Position numbers and translations under genes: made by a program. From Rhodococcus sp. ABRD24 (GTDB lineage: Bacteria; Actinomycetota; Actinomycetes; Mycobacteriales; Mycobacteriaceae), in assembly GCF_004328705.1 (NCBI RefSeq), contig NZ_CP035319.1, positions 3,658,001 to 3,722,000 on the forward strand: 64,000 nucleotides of DNA, given 5' to 3'. How positions within the stretch are numbered: the first letter of the stretch is position 1; each line of letters opens with the position of its first letter. Shown here one piece after another: positions 1 through 9,526 of the stretch. A model generated the notes under the pieces. It was not told where the DNA came from. It made no database searches and worked only from the letters and a program-made list of their open reading frames with translations.

Positions 1-168
1 GGCAGCGGGCAGGTTCGCGGTCGCCGAAGCGCAGCCTGGCTCGAGGCGCGGGGCCCTGCCGACACGTCAGCCACATGAAAGATCGAGGCCTATGAATTGG
101 AATTATTCATTTCGTCATGCGCGCTATACGGCAATGCCAAGTCGCAGGTCGAAGAATAGACGATGCCT
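1..168. other. Left edge, no gene recognised
   Basis: This short stretch lies beyond the 3' end of the paaX-like gene. I see no supportable coding region. It holds a small inverted repeat, ATGAAT-N7-ATTCAT, at 92-110, in locally AT-rich sequence, which could be an operator or part of a terminator. Nothing else can be said because the neighbour to the left is outside the window. Confidence 0.3.
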
Positions 169-999
169 TCATCGACATACGTCGTCCTGCCAGAACCACT
201 GTATGGCTGTCGGACCTAACTCGTCGCGCATCGCGAAAAATCTCGCTGTTACGTCCACCCCCACCCATCGCGCAGGAAGTAGTTCAGCTGGGAGATTTGG
301 ATCGGAAAGTACGAGGCGACGCCAGGAATGCACAAGTACGGTGTAATGTATGAACGCCATTTCAGGGTTTGAATTGCAGGAGAATCGGTTCATCTGCGTA
401 TCAAAATCTGCGTATTCCTGGGCAAGCAGTTTTAAATCCCATGCGCGCTGCACCATCTCGTACTCGTCACCTAGTGTACCGAATTGTCCCGCGAAGCTGA
501 ACGAGTTTCGTGAAATATCGAGTTCGCGAAGGACATCGGATGCAAGCCGCTCGGCATCCGCAGCCGGGCTGATCCAAACGCCGCCACCGACGGGGCCGAA
601 TCCCTTCCATCGGAGTTGCGTGCGCAGCTGATGACGTAGTTCTCGCTGATTTTCTGGAATCGAGGTGAAAAGCAAAAACCACGTTCCATTCCATTCAGGC
701 GGCTGATGGCGATTATATGCGATCACTTCTGCTTCACGGAAGTGCTGCACCGCTTTTTCTGACAATTGCCAGCGAACGCGTCTTCCCATTCGCTCGGATT
801 CGAGCCAGCCGTCTGCACTAGCCCGAGAGATGGCTTTTCTCGCCGCCGGCTCCTCGTAGTCAAGGGCGCCAAGAGCGCGGACGAATGTCGAGGTCCAAGG
901 TTTTTGATCGTTGTCGCGGAGGTATTCGCCGAGTAGAGTGAAGAGTAAGGACGCTGCGCTAGTGCTTCCCGTCTTCCGTACTCCTGAAGCGATAGTCAT
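169..999 (-). CDS. PaaX family transcriptional regulator
   Basis: A 276-residue protein with the PaaX family layout: an N-terminal winged-helix domain (about residues 18-85, beginning SLLFTLLGEYLRD), a central PaaX domain (about 100-200, containing W-GTWFLLFTSIPENQREL and a VGGGVWISP turn) and the C-terminal domain ending near LPARWVGVDVTARFF. Family members repress phenylacetate and related aromatic-CoA catabolic genes and are released by aryl-CoA thioesters. Here it is the leftmost gene of an aromatic-acid type catabolic island with acyl-CoA ligases and a thioesterase, so it is a good candidate local regulator. ATG start at 999. It lies next to an ISAs1 relic and may have been separated from its original neighbours. 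The family call is firm; the ligand is unknown. Confidence 0.85.
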   Translation of the reverse strand: MTIASGVRKTGSTSAASLLFTLLGEYLRDNDQKPWTSTFVRALGALDYEEPAARKAISRASADGWLESERMGRRVRWQLSEKAVQHFREAEVIAYNRHQPPEWNGTWFLLFTSIPENQRELRHQLRTQLRWKGFGPVGGGVWISPAADAERLASDVLRELDISRNSFSFAGQFGTLGDEYEMVQRAWDLKLLAQEYADFDTQMNRFSCNSNPEMAFIHYTVLVHSWRRLVLSDPNLPAELLPARWVGVDVTARFFAMRDELGPTAIQWFWQDDVCR

Positions 1000-1259
1000 T
1001 ACTTCAGGTTAGCGACTGTGGGCAGATCCGCCAACTTTCAACGAAGCCGTATGACACCAGAACTCTTTTCTCCCTGAACATGGAGCAGCAACCAGGGCCC
1101 CGGAAAAGTCGTGAGTGATGTCTGCTGAGCTGCAGTTTCGTGGCGGGGTCGACTGAGAGCGCAGATTGGGTCGGGCACGATCGCCTCGGTGATGATTCAA
1201 GTTTCCTACACAAGCTCCACAACCAGCCACGAGTCGTGCCCGCATCTCCATCATCGACC

Positions 1260-2050
1260 ACATATGTTCAGGTGCCCGGTGCCGGGATCCTCAACATGCT
1301 CGACCGTGTGCATGATCCACGAGCTCTGCGCGGGGTCCGGCATCGACTCGCAGCAATCCTGTCGGTGGCGTTGGCGGCGGTGTGTGCCGGCGCGAGATCG
1401 TTCACTGCCGTCGCCGAATGGGTCCACGATGCGCCTGTGGACGCACTGCAGCGGCTCGGGATCGAGGGCCGGGCCCCGGCGGATTCGTCGATCCGGCGCA
1501 CCCTCGCCCGTCTCGAGGCCGCGAGGTTGGACTGGGTCGTCGGTGCGTGGGCGTGGTTGCGGACAAGCATGATCGATGGTCGTCGGGTGGTCGCCGTCGA
1601 TAGCGGAACCTTGCGCGGCGCGAAGGACACAGCCGGGCACCTCGCCCATCTGTTGGCGGCGCTGGACCACGGCAATAGCGTCGTCCTCGGACAGGTCGAG
1701 GTCGGCGCGAAGACGAACGAGATCCCACTGGTGACCGACCTCCTCGACATGCTGGATCTGACCGATGTGGTGGTCACCGCGGATGCCCTGCATTGTCAGC
1801 GGGCGCCCGCCGACTACATCGTCGGCAGAGGCGGGTACTAAGTGCTCACCGTGACGAACAACCAACGCGCCCTACGGAATCTCCCGAGAACATTGCCCTG
1901 GAACAAGATTCCCGCATCGTCCGCGGTCATTGGGGCATCGGGAACCGCGCTGCACTGGGTTCGGGATATCACCCTCGACGAAGACCGCTCCAGCATCCGC
2001 GTGGGTACGGGCCGGTGGACTTACCCGCCTGAATGGTGCTCTTCGAACTG
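1260..2050 (+). pseudogene. ISAs1 family transposase relic
   Basis: The reading frame shows typical ISAs1 transposase text: DPRALRGVRHRLAAILSVAL, then RRVVAVDSGTLRGAKD, HLLAALDHGNSVVLGQ and VTADALHCQRAPADYIVGRG. A TAA stop at 1839-1841 interrupts it exactly where the family continues with a VLTV..NQ segment, and the frame then resumes. A large internal deletion joins LPW..IPASS directly to the C-terminal GHWGIxN-LHWVRD block, which is itself shifted by one base near 1950. The catalytic core is therefore incomplete and the element is dead. A second ISAs1 relic, on the opposite strand, lies at 23.5-23.8 kb. Confidence 0.8.
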
Positions 2051-2058
2051 GTGTTGAT

Positions 2059-2330
2059 TCAACAGTCGTAAGTCGAATTATCCCAGTTCAAGCCACCATT
2101 CTTCGTTAGTGACACAGGCTTCCGCGGCTCTTCCCGATCGGGAGCGTACGAGGATGATCCCGTGCGTGTGGTGAGGCGCCGAACGTAGATGAGGGTTACG
2201 TCCATGAGGATGGTGTACGAGCCGGAGCCTGATGAGATGACCGGCGTGTCGTAGCCGAACGAAAGACGATCACCGCGTGATTCTTCGAGAGACCTAACAA
2301 GTCGACTCGAGACAGGACCACGACGACCAC
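2059..2330 (-). other. Unassigned stretch, possible 3' gene remnant
   Basis: Between the ISAs1 and IS256 relics the minus strand is open and reads like the C-terminal part of a real protein (for example FGYDTPVISSGSGSYTILMD followed by VTLIYVRR), ending at 2059. No start codon or N-terminal domain belonging to it can be placed, because the upstream side is IS256 sequence. I do not recognise the family. It may be the tail of a gene cut by the IS256 element, or a chance open frame. Confidence 0.25.
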
Positions 2331-2334
2331 TGCT

Positions 2335-3096
2335 CACGATATAGACCTGCGCCAGCTCGCCCTGGACAGACTCACCGGCGCGAGCCCGAATCTGCTGCGG
2401 GAATTGCTCACGATGTTGATCCGGGCGCTGATGGGGGCCGAGGCCGACGTGGTGTGCGGCGCCGGCTGCGGGCAACGCTCCGATGAACGCGTCAACTCCC
2501 GCAACGGATACCGGCACCGCTAGTTCGACACCCGCGTCGGGACCCTCGACGTCGCGATTCCCAAGCTCCGGCAGGGCAGCTACTTCCCGGACTGGCTGCT
2601 TGAGCGCCGCAAACGCGCCGAACGTGCCCTGACCACCGTGGTCGCCACCTGCTACTTGCTCGGCTTCTCCACCCGCCGGATGGAGAAGCTCGTCGACACG
2701 TTGGGCATCACCTCGCTCTCGAAGTCCCAGGTCAGCATCATGGCGAAGGAGCTCGACGAGCAGGTCGAGGCGTTCCGCAGCCGGCCCGTGGACACAGGCC
2801 CGTACACCCAGAAGGCGTCGTTGCTGTGAGTGAAGACCTTGCTGCACTCAGTCTACGACCAAACCGAGTCGGAATCCGTTCACGCACAATATGATCGGAT
2901 CATCGACGCGCTCGCCAAGAAGTTCCCGAAGGTCGCCGACCACCTCGACGGCGCCGTCCTCGCCGAACAACACGACGAATGGATCGAAGGACGCCGCTAC
3001 CGCGGACTCGACGTCCTCACCCACGCCCGCGGAGACAAACCCACCGACACCGCCACCAACCCCGACGAGGAGGCCGCACCCGCCCTGACCGTATAA
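2335..3096 (+). pseudogene. IS256 family (mutator) transposase relic
   Basis: N-terminal IS256 sequence is clear: LLRELLTMLIRALMGAEAD, then RNGYRHR, VAIPKLRQGSYFPDWLLER and STRRMEKLVDTLGI..LSKSQVS. A TAG at 2521-2523 interrupts it early. The central DDE catalytic domain is missing: after GPYT the frame jumps to a fragment reading LLHSVYDQTESESVHAQYDR and then straight to the C-terminal block VLAEQHDEWIEGRRYRGLDV. So there is one nonsense mutation and at least two internal deletions. It cannot make an active transposase. Confidence 0.8.
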
Positions 3097-3209
3097 CCCC
3101 CGCGAGGAATCACGCGGCAACCGCGATATACCACGTCCCTGGACTTGACCTAGATGAGTCCTGCGGTGTGAGGACGGAAGTTCCTAGACACCCATCTCAC
3201 GCCCACAGG

Positions 3210-4149
3210 ACTCGTGACCGTCACCACCGGCCTCGTCGTCAATACCATTTGCCCCCGTCGAACTCGGAGCCACGTTCACCGGCGCTGCGATTGCCGAGGA
3301 GCGGACCTGGATCGTGTGCCGGCCCGTCGAGCACGACCCGGCGTGCCCGTCGCGCGTTCAGCCCGGCCGACTCCGCGATCACGTCGACCGGTTGCTGACC
3401 GACCTGCCGGTCGCCGGGCACCCGACCCGCCTACGGGTCCGGCTACACCGGCCCACCCGTACCGATGACGGCTGCGAGGTGACGATCTTCCGGCAGCGGA
3501 TCGACCGGGCCGCAACCCCGAAAGACGACCACCCGGCGGTGTTGCCGCTGGATCCTGCAGCGCCTGGCGGTCGACAAGATGCCGGTGTCCGCGATCGCCA
3601 AGGCGTTGGGTTTGGGCTGCGACACCGTCAACGCGTTGGCGGTGTCGCTGGCCCGCGACCTCGTGTTCGACCGGTCCGGGCACCTCTACGGGGTGCGCTA
3701 TCTCCATTCGGGATCCGCCGGATCCTGCTCACACGCACAGATCTACTCACCGACGAGCAGAAATCGAAGCTCGACACCGCGCTGGCGGCCGACGACGCTC
3801 ATGCCGCGGTCGAGGTCACAGCCTGGCGCTACCACGAACTCATCAATGCCTACGGCAACCCCGACCGCAGGGCAGGGGAGCTCACGATATTCAAGTGCCT
3901 CAAACGATTCCGCACCGGTGTCCCGAAGGGGCTCGAGGAGTTGGCCCAACTCGGCCGCAGCCTCTGGAACCGAGGACACCAGATCCTCGCCTAGTTCGAT
4001 GTCGGTGTCTCCAACGGTTCCGTGGAGGCGATCAACGGCTGTCTCGAGCACCTGCGGGGCATCGCCCTCGGCGTCCGGAACCTCAACCGCGACATCCTGC
4101 GATCACTGATCCACTCCAATCAGCTTCGGGCTCGGATCAACGCACTTTG
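3210..4149 (+). pseudogene. ISL3 family transposase relic
   Basis: The 5' part reads as an ISL3-type N-terminal zinc-binding and helix-turn-helix region (RLAVDKMPVSAIAKALGLGC at about 3568-3627), in a different frame from the 5' arm at 3270-3530. The middle, which should carry the first catalytic aspartates, is deleted around 3700. The C-terminal half is well preserved (RRILLTRTDLLTDEQKSKLD, KCLKRFRTGVPKGLEELAQL, SNGSVEAINGCLEHLRGIAL) but broken by a TAG at 3992-3994. Its last bases form the end of the adjacent convergent MFS gene. Confidence 0.75.
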
Positions 4150-5537
4150 AATTCAGTAGAGCCGGGCTTCTTCGGGACCATGAGCAGTGCCGCGATGCTC
4201 ATGGTGGTCGGAATGATCCAGATCCAGAGCATCCCGCTGGTGGAAAGGTGAAGGTCGAGAAGAATTCCCCCACCCAGGATTGCTGCAAATCCTCCGATGC
4301 GTGATGCTCCAAAACTCACTCCGAGAGCTATCGATCGAGAACTTGGAGGGAAGTAGTGAGCAATTTGTCCACTGAGAAGGATTAGACTGCCGATGGATCC
4401 GAATCCGATGATGCATACCAAAAAGTATGCGACAAGATTGGGAGGAGGCGCGATGCCGAGCCACAGCAAGCATGCCGCAGCGCTAAGCCAGGAGTATACG
4501 GGGATTCGTTGCGATCCAATTCGATCTGCGATCCTGGAGAACAGGAGCGTTCCCGCGATGGCGCCACAGTTGAGTGATAATAGAAAGAGGAGGGCGGAAT
4601 CCAAGGAATAGCCGGCATCATTCATTATTTTGGGCAACCAAGTGCTCATTCCGTAGTTGAGGACCTGGCCGCAGAAATAGGCGGCAGAAAACAGTGATAG
4701 AGCAATGACCCAAGGGCGTCTGGTGAGTATTGCCTGACCGCTACCATTCTGGGAGTTGCCCGCCTGCTCGTCCGATGTGATCGGGTCGAGGTCTACCCCG
4801 TACAGCTGCGCAATTTTCGCTGCTTGCAGGTTCTTTCCTCTGGAAACTAGGTAAGATGGCGCCTCGGGAAGGATCCAGATCATGACCGGCAAGACCAGGA
4901 TCAGGGGTGTGGTGCCCACAGCGAACATCATGCGGAACCCGTATGATTCGAGAATTGCTAGGGCGACCACAGCAGACAGGACGCCGCCAGCCGCATAGCC
5001 GGAGAGCGCTATCGCGTTGCTGAGATTTCGGCGGTCGGGCCGGGAGAACTCGGCTGTCATGGCAATTGCAAGTGGAATCAAAGCACCCAGCGCAACACCG
5101 GTCAGAAGGCGCGCGCTAGCGAACATTTGGGCATTGACGGAAACAGCGCACATACCCATACCGAGCGATGTCCACGTTAGTAGTCCGATCATGAGGGGAC
5201 GACGCCCAACCCTCTTGAACGCACCGACTGCGAAAGCGCCGGCAGCCATTCCGAGAAGGGCGGAAGCGCCAATTGCCCCGACCGTCGATGAGGTCAACCC
5301 CCATTCGCTCTCATTCAACAGTGAAGGCACTACGGCCCCGTATACGACAAGGTCGTAGCCATCGATGACCAGGACGATAAAGCACAGCAGTATCACGAGG
5401 CCACGCCGTCTCCGCTGACGTTTTTCCGTGGGGCTATCAGCCGACGTAGTCGACACTCGATTGGCTGCAGTGGGCGAGCTTTCACCGACTTCTTCAGTCG
5501 GTATTGGTCGATTTTCCAAGCTTTCTGACTGTGCCAT
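4137..5537 (-). CDS. MFS transporter, aromatic acid:H+ symporter (AAHS) type
   Basis: A 466-residue membrane protein with a hydrophilic tail (about residues 1-45, ending in RRRRR) and 12 predicted membrane helices. The signature DGYDLVVYG at about 59-67 in helix 1 and the FKRVGRRPLMIGL loop between helices 2 and 3 are characteristic of the AAHS branch (benzoate, hydroxybenzoate and related acids). It would import the aromatic acid fed to the CoA ligases of this island. The last codons (TEFKVR-stop) are supplied by the terminal bases of the ISL3 relic, so the native C-terminus has probably been trimmed by a few residues. The membrane core looks intact. Substrate unknown. Confidence 0.85.
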   Translation of the reverse strand: MAQSESLENRPIPTEEVGESSPTAANRVSTTSADSPTEKRQRRRRGLVILLCFIVLVIDGYDLVVYGAVVPSLLNESEWGLTSSTVGAIGASALLGMAAGAFAVGAFKRVGRRPLMIGLLTWTSLGMGMCAVSVNAQMFASARLLTGVALGALIPLAIAMTAEFSRPDRRNLSNAIALSGYAAGGVLSAVVALAILESYGFRMMFAVGTTPLILVLPVMIWILPEAPSYLVSRGKNLQAAKIAQLYGVDLDPITSDEQAGNSQNGSGQAILTRRPWVIALSLFSAAYFCGQVLNYGMSTWLPKIMNDAGYSLDSALLFLLSLNCGAIAGTLLFSRIADRIGSQRIPVYSWLSAAACLLWLGIAPPPNLVAYFLVCIIGFGSIGSLILLSGQIAHYFPPSSRSIALGVSFGASRIGGFAAILGGGILLDLHLSTSGMLWIWIIPTTMSIAALLMVPKKPGSTEFKVR

Positions 5538-5929
5538 GTGGCCATAGCCCTTCAGGGGGGAGGGATGGGAGAGAAGAGGAGAGCGCTGCCCGAGTCGGAC
5601 GGACTGAATAGAGCCGGACGGCAGCAGTGCGAGACATTGTGCGAGTTGGTTTCGTCAACAATGCCGAATGTAATGTAGGACACATCACCGTACTACGTCA
5701 AGCATTTGGGTTGTCTACTTGGCGTGCTGGGTGGAGATCGTGAGTCGTCGAGCAGTGCGCTCTGGAACGTGTTCGAACGTCGAAATGAACGGGACCTGCG
5801 TGCGGTGGTGGGTCTCTGGTCGCATGAGGTGGGGTGCGGTGTCGTTGCGTCCGACCTCGCCGGTAGGTCAGATGGTTAACGCCGGTGTTGCCTCCTGTGT
5901 GGTGCCGGTAGTCATGTCGAACAGGAGCT
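5538..5929. other. Upstream region of the MFS gene, no gene seen
   Basis: About 390 bases with no supportable gene. The AT-richer part around 5660-5700 presumably carries the promoter of the leftward MFS gene; it includes a run AATGTAATGTAGGACACA that vaguely resembles ATGTAAATGTCCACA just upstream of the thiolase at 6337. This similarity is weak and may be chance. Confidence 0.25.
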
Positions 5930-6145
5930 GGCCGGCGCGTCCGATCTCACGTAGCGGCGGCCTTCGATCCGCTCGTCGTACTGTTTGGTCGGCATGACTT
6001 CGGGAGTCGGACCAGGGCGGTCTGTTTCGGAACGATCCCGAAGGCATCGGTGCGGCGGCGGATCTCCTTCTTCGGCGATTGCGCCGGGTTGTTGGATCAG
6101 ACCTGCTGCCGGATCTGCGTCGGGAACCCGGTGAACCATGTCGTG
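5930..6145 (-). pseudogene. IS256 family transposase 3' fragment
   Basis: On the minus strand the sequence reads FTGFPTQIRQQV-stop-SNNPAQSPKKEIRRRTD followed by AFGIVPKQTALVRL, which matches the conserved IS256 C-terminal region (consensus like IWSNNPQERLNKEIRRRTD and VVGIFP). The end then moves into another frame with QYDERIEGRRY. Only the C-terminal part remains, with one stop and one frameshift. It is in the opposite orientation to the IS256 relic at 2.3-3.1 kb. Confidence 0.65.
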
Positions 6146-6281
6146 CCTCGCGGCAACGATCGCGACTACTTCAACGACTCTTGCCCGCCGACTCCCGGAT
6201 GTCCTGCGATCGACACGCCTCAGGTGCTCCCCGACCTCGGGCGCGTTGTGATGAGTCCTCTAGACGAACCGAACCCGGTGT

Positions 6282-6297
6282 TATACATTTTTGTACA
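6282..6297. promoter_or_regulatory. Imperfect palindrome upstream of the thiolase gene
   Basis: TATACA-TTTT-TGTACA, an inverted repeat with one mismatch, lies 40 bases before the thiolase ATG in an AT-rich patch. Position and symmetry suit an operator for a dimeric repressor. Which regulator binds is unknown; it does not match the KstR or KstR2 operator patterns I know. Confidence 0.35.
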
Positions 6298-6336
6298 GTT
6301 CGTCATGTAAATGTCCACAATAGATGAGGTCATGAA

Positions 6337-7512
6337 ATGCGCCCGGTCTTCATTGTCGATGCTGTCCGAACACCGTTTGGAAGGAGAAGTGGAGCACTCT
6401 CCTCGGTCCATCCCGCCGACCTCCTTGGACATACGTTCCGCCAGCTCCTACGTCGCACGGGAGTGCCTGCCTCCGAAGTTTCGCAGGTAGTGGGTGGCTG
6501 TATCGATCAGGTGGGTGAGCAGACTGCGAATATCACTCGCACCGCCTGGCTGGTCGCCGGTTTGACGGACTCGGTACCGGCGACGACCATCGACAGTCAG
6601 TGCGGGTCGTCTCAGCAGGCTCTGACGATGGCTGCAGCACTCGTGGCATCAGGAGCTGCGGACATCGCGATTGCATGCGGCGTCGAGTCCATGTCGAGGG
6701 TTCCCCTGCAGTGCACGATGGACGGCCCTGGCCATCCCGCTCCGCTCAGCTACTACGATCGATACGGCGAGTTTGTCCTACAGTTCGAAGCCGGTGAGCG
6801 CATCGCAAACCAGTGGGGAATTACCCGGGTAGATGCAGATGCCTTGGGGTTGAGTTCTCAGGTCCGTGCAGCAAATGCCTGGCAGGCAGGTCGATTCGAC
6901 TCTCAGGTAGTCCCCGTTCCGGTCAGTGAGCTATCGCGTTCCGCAACGGACGGGGCCGCGCAGGTTCATTCACGCGATGAGGGCTTGCGGAGTACCAGTC
7001 TCGAGAAGCTCGCTGCGCTCGTGCCAGTTCATTCCGAGCAAGGTATCCACACAGCAGGTACTGCATCGCAGATCGCGGACGGGGCGTCGGCAGTGCTTCT
7101 TGTATCCGAACGTGCAATGTCCGAACACGGACTGAGGCCGCTGGCGAGGATTATGGACACAATCTTGGTCGGCAGTGACCCGATTCTGATGTTGACGGGA
7201 CCAATCCCAGCCACAAGGAAACTACTGGATCGCAACTCCCTCACCGTCGATGACATCGACATTTTCGAGATAAACGAGGCGTTCGCGTCGGTAGTGCTGG
7301 CGTGGCAACGCGAGTTGAAGCCCGACATGGAGCGAGTGAATCCCAATGGAGGGGCGATCGCGATGGGTCACCCTCTCGGGGCTACGGGCACGGCGCTGAT
7401 TACTAAAGCGGTACATGAACTTGCCCGTGCCGACAAGGAACTGGCTCTCATCTCGGTGTGCTGCGGAGGCGGGCTGGCCACCGGGACCCTGCTCGCGCGT
7501 GTCGATGGCTGA
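6337..7512 (+). CDS. Acetyl-CoA acyltransferase (thiolase, FadA type)
   Basis: A 391-residue thiolase of normal length. The acyl-accepting cysteine is C89 in DSQCGSSQQA; the other catalytic elements are the GHPLGATG histidine (about H345) and the CCGGG cysteine (about C376). DSQCGSSQQ closely resembles the active site of actinobacterial side-chain thiolases such as FadA5. It would cleave a 3-oxoacyl-CoA to release acetyl- or propionyl-CoA, the last step of beta-oxidation of the island's substrate. ATG start with a weak GAGG upstream. It stands alone, between an IS256 fragment and an IS3/IS481 nest, so its operon partners have probably been lost or moved. Confidence 0.88.
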   Translation: MRPVFIVDAVRTPFGRRSGALSSVHPADLLGHTFRQLLRRTGVPASEVSQVVGGCIDQVGEQTANITRTAWLVAGLTDSVPATTIDSQCGSSQQALTMAAALVASGAADIAIACGVESMSRVPLQCTMDGPGHPAPLSYYDRYGEFVLQFEAGERIANQWGITRVDADALGLSSQVRAANAWQAGRFDSQVVPVPVSELSRSATDGAAQVHSRDEGLRSTSLEKLAALVPVHSEQGIHTAGTASQIADGASAVLLVSERAMSEHGLRPLARIMDTILVGSDPILMLTGPIPATRKLLDRNSLTVDDIDIFEINEAFASVVLAWQRELKPDMERVNPNGGAIAMGHPLGATGTALITKAVHELARADKELALISVCCGGGLATGTLLARVDG

Positions 7513-7623
7513 CTTCCGGCGTTCCAATAGAGTGAGCTGGGCTTGGCATGTCCCCGGTCGATAGGTCTCCTGTTCTAGAGTCCTGTGGCCCGGAGTTGGG
7601 CCGACAAAGGAACGATGAAACAC

Positions 7624-7767
7624 ATGGCTGGCCGGAAGAAGCACTCCGCTGAGCACGTCGTGCGCAAGCTCCGGCGCGCGGACGAAATCGCTGCCGCGGG
7701 TAACACCAACGACGAGATCGCTGCCGACCTCGGGGTGTCCACAACTGCTGCAGGCCGGCGAAACTGA
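7624..7767 (+). pseudogene. IS3 family OrfA, truncated
   Basis: The 47 codons start MAGRKKHSAEHVVRKLRRAD and include EIAADLGVS, the N-terminal helix-turn-helix of IS3-family OrfA proteins. The expected tryptophan-arginine end of the helix and the leucine zipper are missing, and the frame stops at 7765. Downstream sequence on the opposite strand is an IS481 relic; the matching OrfB tail reappears at 8949. Confidence 0.65.
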
Positions 7768-7829
7768 CGGCACAGGGACGGGTGGCACGCGGACATCGAG
7801 TTCGATCGCGCCTGCCGCGCGTGCACGGG

Positions 7830-8900
7830 TTATCGGCGTGCACGGTGTCGCCGACGCCGCGCACGCAGCGGCTTCCTCCTCCGCCGTCGCGTCGTGTGCA
7901 AGGTGCCGGCAGCGCGAGCTGCTGCCGTGCGCGCTCGGAACAGGCTCGCCGGGGTGGCCGAGTCCAGGGACTGGTGCGGGCGGTTGGTGTTGTAGGCGTG
8001 GATCCACTCGTCGACGGCGACCTGTGCTTCCTCGATGGTCGCGAATGCCTTTGTCTCGTCGAGTAGTTCGCGGCGCAGCGTGCGGTGGGTGCGTTCGATC
8101 TTGTCGGTCGCGGTCACCGGACCTGCATTGGGTCAGCCGGGTGTTGATCCCGTATTCGCGGCAGGTGCGGTCGAAGAGCACCTCGACCGGCAGCGGCCGG
8201 GTGAACTTGCCGGTGAACTGTTTGTCGTTGTCGGTGAGCGCTTCGAACGGCACGCCCCAGCGGCCCATGGCAGCGATGAACGCCTCGCACACGGCGGAGC
8301 CCGACGGCGTGGCCAGGACGGCGGCCACGCCGTCGGATCGGGAGTGGTCGTCGATACCACTGAGCATCTTGCATTCGCGGCCGTCGGCGAGGAAGATCCC
8401 GCAGACCGGATCGAGCTGCCACAGGTGCATCGGAGCTTCTCGGGCACACCGTTTGTAGGCCCGCTTGTGTTGCTGTTCTTGTGGATTGAGCAGTCCATCG
8501 CGCGCCAGCGCCCGGTGGATCGTCGACCGGGATGGGGTACGGTCTCCGACTTTCCGCCGCAGTTCGTCCGCGATCCGTGGTGCTCCCCATCGTCGGTGGT
8601 GGCGACGCATCTCGCAGATCAACGCTTCAATGTCGGGTGCGATCCGTTTCGGGCTCGAATACGGACGGCGGGACCGGTTGGCCAGCCCCTCGAGTCCCGC
8701 AGCCTCGTACCATTTGCGCCAGGCGGTGCCAGTCTGCCGCGAGACACCGAAGCGTTCGGCGACCTCGACGACCGGTGCATCGTCGCGGACCTCGGTCACA
8801 GCCCTCGAACGGATCTCGACTGGCGCACGGGCCGCAATGGCGAAATCGGGTTCAGGCTGCTCCGTTGAAGGTGCACACCACGGTTCCCCGAGGCGATGCC
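7830..8900 (-). pseudogene. IS481 family transposase, frameshifted
   Basis: The minus strand encodes a nearly complete IS481 transposase: helix-turn-helix VVEVAERFGVSRQTGTAWRK, integrase core with LWQLDPVCGIFLADGREC (first Asp), EALTDNDKQFTGKF (second Asp) and, in a different frame, DKIERTHRTLRRELLDE (catalytic Glu). A single-base frameshift at about 8115-8125, just after NTRLTQ, separates the last catalytic residue from the rest. The usual start is uncertain because the codon before VEIRSRAV is not a start. It sits inside remains of an IS3-type element. Confidence 0.8.
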
Positions 8901-8948
8901 CGTCAAGTATGTCCCGATGCCGCCTGGTCAAATGTGTCCTGAACCCAT

Positions 8949-9389
8949 CCACATCAGGTGATCGACCTCGCGACGCTGATGGTAGTCGGATGGCAGACGG
9001 CCTCGCACATGCGCACGTCGTCGATCACTGACGCATTGCAGATGACGGTCACCGGCAGGTACGTCAGGACGGGCGCGGCGTTCCATTCCGATCATGGAAG
9101 TCCATACACCTCAGAGGAATTTGAGGCGTTCGTCGATTCGGGGGACGCGCGGACCAGTGTCGGGCGGACCGGGGTGCGTCGGGACAACGCGTTGGCCGAT
9201 TTGTTCTTCGCGACCCTGAAGAAGGAGATGGACCAACAGCAGACGTTCGGCACCCAGGACCGGGTACGGTTCGCGGTCACCGAGTACATCGAGGTGTCCT
9301 ACAACCGACAACGCCTGCATTCGATGCCGGGGCAACGCATCTCCGCGGAAGCCCTCGCCGAGTACCGACACGCAGTATCAGCTGTCTGA
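8949..9389 (+). pseudogene. IS3 family OrfB, C-terminal fragment
   Basis: The frame gives the second half of an IS3 integrase core: VIDLATLMVVGW, FHSDHGSPYTSEEF (second Asp), GVRRDNALADLFFATLKKEM (catalytic Glu) and the end motif YNRQRLHS. The N-terminal half and the first catalytic Asp are absent, replaced by IS481 sequence. With the OrfA piece at 7624 it frames the inserted IS481 element. Confidence 0.75.
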
Positions 9390-9449
9390 AACCGCCAAGC
9401 TGCTGCCCAAGAACCTTGACATACCCCAGTCGCCGGCGACGGCGGTAAG

Positions 9450-9526
9450 TGAGCGCCCAGGCCGACAACGCTATGCATCGCCTCAGCCTTGAACTGCGGG
9501 CTGAATTGACGACGCTTCTCGGACAT
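9450..9526 (-). pseudogene. IS3 family OrfA 5' fragment
   Basis: The minus strand from 9526 reads MSEKRRQFSPQFKAEAMHSV, the start of another IS3-type OrfA, and then loses similarity. Only about 25 codons are recognisable. It is opposite in direction to the other IS3 pieces and represents a separate insertion. Confidence 0.5.

Noticed and set aside
5660-6320. Similarity between AATGTAATGTAGGACACA (5667) and ATGTAAATGTCCACA (6305) as a shared operator
   Set aside because: The match needs a gap and several mismatches and could easily be chance in AT-rich patches.
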